Below, piece by piece: positions 59,401-64,000 of a stretch of 64,000 nucleotides of DNA. Made by a program: the position numbers and the translations under genes. The DNA comes from Antedon bifida (taxonomy: Eukaryota > Echinodermata > Crinoidea > Comatulida > Antedonidae): NCBI GenBank assembly GCA_963402885.1, contig OY727093.1, positions 8,381,501-8,445,500 on the forward strand, written 5' to 3'. Position 1 is the first letter of the stretch; each line of letters begins with the position of its first letter. The notes beneath the pieces are model-generated. The model searched no databases, was not told the origin of the DNA, and saw nothing but the letters and a program-made list of their open reading frames with translations.

Positions 59401-62400
59401 GTGTTGACAGAGCTTTACATTTGGCTTTTTTATGTTAAATAATAGATTATCCAGTGATATAAATATTGTGTTTTTTGATAGATGTGTTCAGCGAGGTCAA
59501 TGTTCAGAATATAACACTTTGTGATTTTCAGTAGTGTGACATTTTATTGTTAATTCCAAGGTTCCATTTTGTTTCTACCTGTTCTTGCTTAATCAGGTGA
59601 AATGTATTCATTTATAAAATTACAGTATGATCAATACATGTGATACCATATTTATGGATTTCAATATCTGAACCAACAGAAACTATTTTATCAATAGATC
59701 ACAGAGAAAAATAAAATTAGGCCTAGTAGGGCTCAATGAACCGAGGTATTTTTCAGTAAGGCTAGTAGCCTCTAAATTTAGCTTATTTCCCTGTCCATCT
59801 TGGACAGTATAATCAATACATGATATCATTTATGGATTTCAATATCTGAACCAACAGAAACTGTTGTATCAATAGAGAAAAATAAAATTAGGCCTACTAG
59901 GGCTCACTGAACCAAGGTATTTTTCAGTAAGGCTGTAGTAGCCTCTAAATTTAGCTTATTTTCTTGTCTGTCTTCTTTCTCATCTTCCATCTGACAAATC
60001 GTTGCTTTCTGTTCCATTGTCTCCTCTTTTTTTTTGGGCCAAATGTTCACCTACGATTCTTTTTAAATTAATATAATAATAGCAACTTAATTTATTCAGT
60101 AATGTGATTTAATCATTTATTCAAGCACTTTGAAAAATAAAAGATGTATAAAAATCAAACTTTGAATATAGGCATTTTGTATTTTTGATAAAGTTATTCA
60201 CTTTTGCCAAAACAATTTAACAATTAATGACAAAATAAACAGAATTAAATATAACCAAAACCCAGATTTCCAGACTATGAGTTTCAGTTTTTCCTTTTAA
60301 ATTTGCATTTTATCAGTAATTAACTTTTTATTTTGATACATATTTTGGTAAAAATAACTAATAAAACAACTGTTATTAAATGTCATTAAAATGGCCTAGT
60401 AATTTTTTTTTAAAGGGAAAATTGGAAGTGTACATATTTTTCACCTTTCTAATTTTTCAAACTAACCCCACTTTCAAGAGTTAATGAACAGATGTGCCTT
60501 TTTCATTAGTAGGTATCATCGAATTCTGTGTTAAATGGTCACCATCCACAAAAGACATTCACCTCATCAAGGCCCTTCTCGGTCCATTGATTTTCTGCAC
60601 TGTGACTTTCACACATTACTAGATTTTTATATACAATTGATTGAAAGAAAGCTTTATGACACGTTATTAACGACTTTGTATTCACACGTTTAACATTTTT
60701 ACAGTGAATCGTTCAATAGTTTTATTGCGGATGGCACGCTTGAATCACGTAGCGCCAGCACTTATTTCACAATTTATAGGCCCTGATCCATCCCTACCCC
60801 TCTACATAAACTGTATAAAAATAATTTGTTCTTAACTTATCAATGAGTGTTACAAATATGTTTACATTTACATTGTTCTTTTTTTGGTTTTAACGCACTA
60901 TCTTTGAGTTCATATGCCAACATGTTTAGCTAGTATTGTCTCGTCCTGTGTTTCAATTATGTTTGTACCATGTATTAATTATTTTGTTAAGGTGGCCAAA
61001 TACTGTACGAGCTTTGCTCTTTTTTGGTCATCCTTCCATTTTTGAATATATTCATTACACTATGTTTTATATTGGAAAATAAAAACTGAAACTGAAACTG
61101 AAACAAAACAATACCCTACTCAATGTGCCCGAAATTACAATGCAAAAGATAGATAGCACTTATTTTACCTTAGGCCCTTGGCCTCTTATCTGCCACTGAA
61201 CCGTGAAGCAACAGAACGAATAGAAAATCTAAAAGCTTTTATGAGCATCATTACTATAACTATAAATTACATAACAAATGAAAAAGAATTCCTCATGTGT
61301 GACAATTGTTATTACTTTTTCTTTTAGTTTGATTGTATTTTAGATATTTTTACTTCAGCAATAGTGATATGGCGTTTTTATGGATCAGTAGGAACACTGT
61401 ACTCTGCAGAACGAGAAAGAATGTAGGTGTATGGGTCATATTTTTAATCTATTGAACGAATAAAATATGGTTATGAAAAAGTAATAGGTCCATTTAAAAA
61501 AAACACATAAAATAACCGATCTAAAATACGGTTTTAAAAAAAGAACAATTAGCTGTCAAAAAATTCAATAATGGTTTCCATGGAGCAATTTTTTAAGCCA
61601 TTTTTTTTTTTTTTTGGTATTTGAACAACATTTATTTTTTTTAAAGTGCTAAATTTGTGCATTTAAACATTTATTAAGGTAAATTATACTACTATTTGTA
61701 GAAATCAAATTAGAAGTAATATACATAAACAAAAATCATATAAAGCAAAAGCAACATCAATAATTAAATTAGTTTTTCTTTTCATTCATTCATTCATTCT
61801 ATTTATCTGGTTTTATTTATAGGTCCTTGATATTTCTTGGTATTATATTCACCTTGGCTAGTATCTCTATAGGAGCAAGAGCAGTTGTAAACTTAGCATC
61901 TGAAACGCACACTATTCCTGTAAGTAGCGTTTGATTAGAAATCACATACAAAGCTATATCAAAGAATAGAGTGAGGACACACTTCATAATTTTTCTGAAT
62001 TCGCACAATGAATTAACATCAGTGGGGTAACGCAGAGGCCTGGCCCCTGGTTTAGCCTTGTGTGTTTTTAGCATTTTTCGACATATTTTAATGCCTTTTT
62101 TTCCTCAGGGAAATCAAAAGCTCCTTAATAATTAACTCCATCCCTACCCCTCATAAGCAAAACACAATACTGTACTCAGAGTTCCCGATAACCAATGAAT
62201 ATTCAGTAAACCCTATATATTTCAACAGCATTCTTTTCTATTTGATTGTGATAATTAACCTACCAAATAACAAAATCAGTTTGTTCTACTTCTATATATA
62301 AATTTACCAAAATCAGACAATGACTTACTTATAATCCTTTAAAAAACCTACTCAATTTTAGGAACAATAAGTTTGATTTAAAAGTAGTTTTAGTTGAATG

Positions 62401-63979
62401 ATTGTCCATTTTCAATCAAAGATATGGTTCATTTAATGGGTCATGGCCTTTTATATTGTATAGGCCTAGTATACAAAATACAGTAAATACAAATACTCCA
62501 TTTTTGTATGGTAAAGTATATTAATATGCAGAGGGCGATGCCATAAAGCAGACATTAACTTTGTGGGATTGACGGAAAATGCTATACTTAACATTAATAA
62601 TGGGAAGATCAGTGCCCGAGTACAACTGACTCATTCAAATTTGAATGAAAGCAGTCTACCATTAGACCACATGTGCTTTACTTTAAATGGTTGTTCATGG
62701 CATTCCCTATAAATAGGCCTATATTAACATTGATATGAAACAGCTAATTTTGCATTTAAAAGACAAATTGACCGAGGACCATATTTTTACAACGTATTAG
62801 GGATGTACATATGAATTCAGAACAATCGCGAGATTAAGGATATCGCCGCACGCGCACGCCATACCGCCGTCGCCGTAATTGCTGTGACGTCACAGGTGCA
62901 TCGCAAAATCTACTTAATGAGTTAAGCAAAAGAAACAATAAAAAAATCAACATTTATATTTTTTACGATTTATTTACATAAGTGTGTTTACTAGAAATGT
63001 TCACGATTTGCCAAACTTTGCCAGAAAACTCATGACGTAAATATGGTCCTCGGTCAAGTTGTCCTTTAACAATTTTTTTTTGTTTTTTTGACCATATTTA
63101 ATGAGGGTGATCCATCCAGCATTTGCTGATCATTGTGAATCATTAGGTTCACAAGACAAACATATACACAAGATGCTCTACATAAACAAAGTCTTATTAC
63201 AAGTCTTTGGGATTGGAGTAATTTTATCCTTGAAAAAAATCCCGACGGGATTTGAACCCAGGACCTTTGGAGTGGTAGCCAAGCATCATAACCACCAAGC
63301 CACAACTCCACTCCAATTAGTAACACTGTATTTTGTTGTTGTATTTGTAGCACTTCTCATTATATGTGTTAGCAGCAACAAGTGGCGTAATATGTTTGGT
63401 GTTAGCACTGATTAAATTTGTTATTGCAAGTAAACTAGAAAGTCGCAGTTTAAGGACAGATGGTAAGTGATATAAGATTATTTTGTTTTATTTATTATTT
63501 TTACATGAAATAGAGCCTGAACTATTTGAAGTGACTAAACAGAACTTAATAACCAGAAGTTGTTTGTTCCCTAAACCTTTAAATCAGTTTTTTTTTAATT
63601 GTTTTCTTCAACCTTTATATTGTACATTGTGTTTTTGCACATTTTGAACAAATAGCTGTTCATGTTTATGATTTGGAAAAATGTTCACCTAATTTCCAGT
63701 AAACTATCTTCTTCTTTAGGACATGGCAAATATTGAAAATTGGAAACAAATTTAAATGCTAACAGAAAGAAACAGTTACCCCAGGTCTTAGGAAAATCCA
63801 CTCTTTTTTAATGCAGTACAGAATGTTTATATTTCAGCTCTGAGTTCATTAGCTGGTAGTGTACTTGGATTTAGCATTCTACTAAGCACAGAAGTGATAA
63901 AACATAACGATGAAATCTGGTACTTAGATGAGGTTATAGCCATTGCAGTGGGGCTATTTCTTGGTGTATATGGTACACG
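56417..63979 (+). CDS. TMEM163: Transmembrane protein 163 (zinc efflux), 3' end outside window
   Basis: Multi-pass membrane protein related to cation-diffusion-facilitator transporters; human TMEM163 exports zinc. Exons: 56417-56540, 56710-56829, 57162-57205, 61328-61422, 61823-61919, 63351-63462, 63838-63979, all in phase. The last ends in phase 2 at a GTAAAT donor, so at least one further exon lies beyond position 64000. About 245 residues are seen. Family blocks: ARWRLAALVISWISIIL, SVITKSAAAFGFGFDCILD, TSAIVIWRFYG, SAERERMSLIFLGIIFTLAS, KLESRSLRTDALSSLAGSVL, GFSILLSTEV and WYLDEVIAIAVGLFLGVYG. The DCILD pair in the second membrane helix corresponds to the two zinc-binding aspartates of the human protein. 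The N-terminal 40 residues are polar and cytosolic in type. Introns hold a Helitron-like element, nested MITEs and a SINE. Confidence 0.93.
58250..59414. mobile_element. MITE copy k (AGCTCTGTC family) split by a younger insertion
   Basis: The left part (58250-58387) has the degenerate end AGCCTTGTCTACACTATC and normal interior. The right end (from about 59394) reads TTTAATAGTGTTGACAGAGC. The middle is occupied by the element at 58388-59393. TTTAA borders the insertion on both sides. Confidence 0.8.
58388..59393. mobile_element. DNA transposon relic nested in MITE copy k
   Basis: Begins CAGTGGCGGAAAC and ends GGATCCGTCCCCA, degraded versions of a CAGTGGCGGATCC terminus. It is bordered by TTTAA on both sides, so the target duplication is TTAA or TTTAA, as in piggyBac- or Kolobok-type elements; superfamily not certain. 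A 19-G run at 58401-58419 follows the left end. Open frames inside are short and match nothing. Confidence 0.65.
59622..59974. repeat. Tandem duplication of about 175 bp in TMEM163 intron 3
   Basis: Copy 1 is about 59622-59803 and copy 2 about 59804-59974. They share GGATTTCAATATCTGAACC, AATAAAATTAGGCCTA and GTATTTTTCAGTAAGGCT. Differences are scattered small changes. Confidence 0.85.
60720..61110 (+). mobile_element. Possible non-LTR retrotransposon 3' end
   Basis: A T-rich non-coding stretch ends TTGGAAAATAAAAACTGAAA, followed by a short (CTGAAA)n array. A terminal AATAAA plus a short repeat tail is typical of LINE 3' UTRs. No reverse transcriptase remains. Confidence 0.4.
62760..63065. 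mobile_element. TTAA-flanked MITE, 306 bp, in TMEM163 intron 5
   Basis: TTAA occurs on both sides (62756-62759 and 63066-63069). The ends match as inverted repeats of about 27 bp that include GACCGAGGACCATATTT. The TTAA target suggests a piggyBac-type origin. The interior is CpG-rich, with a GTGACGTCAC palindrome (CRE-like) near 62885. No ORF. Confidence 0.75.
63147..63314 (-). mobile_element. tRNA-derived SINE, near full length, upstream of TMEM163 exon 6
   Basis: Read on the minus strand, a tRNA-like head (GTGGCTTGGTGGTTATGATG, then GGGTTCAAATCCCG as B box) is followed by a tail ending GTCTTGTGAAC. It matches the LETMD1 intron copy over about 155 bp. The head ends only about 36 bp before the exon 6 acceptor at 63350. 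Confidence 0.8.
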
Positions 63980-64000
63980 GTAAATTGTTTACAAATTTTG

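Noticed and set aside
63147-63314. Functional tRNA gene
   Set aside because: A and B boxes are present, but the acceptor and anticodon stems do not pair well and a non-tRNA tail follows. It is a SINE.
63066-63415. ORFs on both strands containing CRASCVYVCLVN or its opposite
   Set aside because: They read through the SINE; the same peptide appears at the other SINE copy at 50764-50949.

Overview
This window is animal nuclear DNA, AT-rich, with intron-rich genes, GT-AG splice sites, polyA signals and many small DNA-transposon relics and SINEs. The palindrome TAGGCCTA is strikingly common, and short TACAGTA/TACTGTA strings recur. Together with the gene set this suggests a marine invertebrate deuterostome, most likely an echinoderm. 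That placement is inference from composition, not from a marker gene. There are no bacterial, organellar or viral genes.

Layout. 1-6.1 kb is intergenic (46-bp tandem repeat, palindromes, two MITEs). 6.1-11.9 kb, minus strand, is a p21/p27-type CDK inhibitor with two coding exons and a non-coding third exon. Its coding sequence joins into a p21-like PCNA-binding degron across the intron. 12-16.4 kb is mostly empty apart from weak candidate exons. 16.4-25.8 kb, plus strand, is mitochondrial N-acetylglutamate synthase (NAGS) in ten coding exons (525 aa), with an upstream ORF and one GC-AG intron. 25.8-28.9 kb is intergenic with three different small transposon relics. 29.0-38.9 kb, minus strand, is a 31-exon gene for a 1079-aa coiled-coil protein that I do not recognise. 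39-47.6 kb, plus strand, is a CSRNP (AXUD1) family nuclear protein in three coding exons (1068 aa) with a long 10-residue repeat tail. 50.5-54.0 kb, minus strand, is LETMD1 in eight exons (356 aa). 54.4 kb to the window end, plus strand, is TMEM163, cut by the window edge after its seventh coding exon.

The six genes have unrelated roles: cell-cycle arrest, urea/arginine metabolism, a structural coiled coil, transcription, mitochondrial inner membrane and zinc efflux. This is ordinary animal gene order rather than a pathway cluster. Two pairs are head to head and probably share promoters: coiled-coil gene/CSRNP (about 0.8 kb apart) and LETMD1/TMEM163 (about 0.5 kb apart).

The repeat landscape is the other main content: eleven copies of one PIF/Harbinger-like MITE (one split by a younger 1-kb element), a 426-bp Harbinger-like MITE, two mariner-like MITEs, a TTAA-flanked MITE, a Helitron-like element and a tRNA-derived SINE family. 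I found no CRISPR array, tRNA, rRNA or snRNA gene and no clearly new multi-gene system. All exon models were assembled by eye from reading-frame continuity and splice consensus, and every junction listed keeps the frame.
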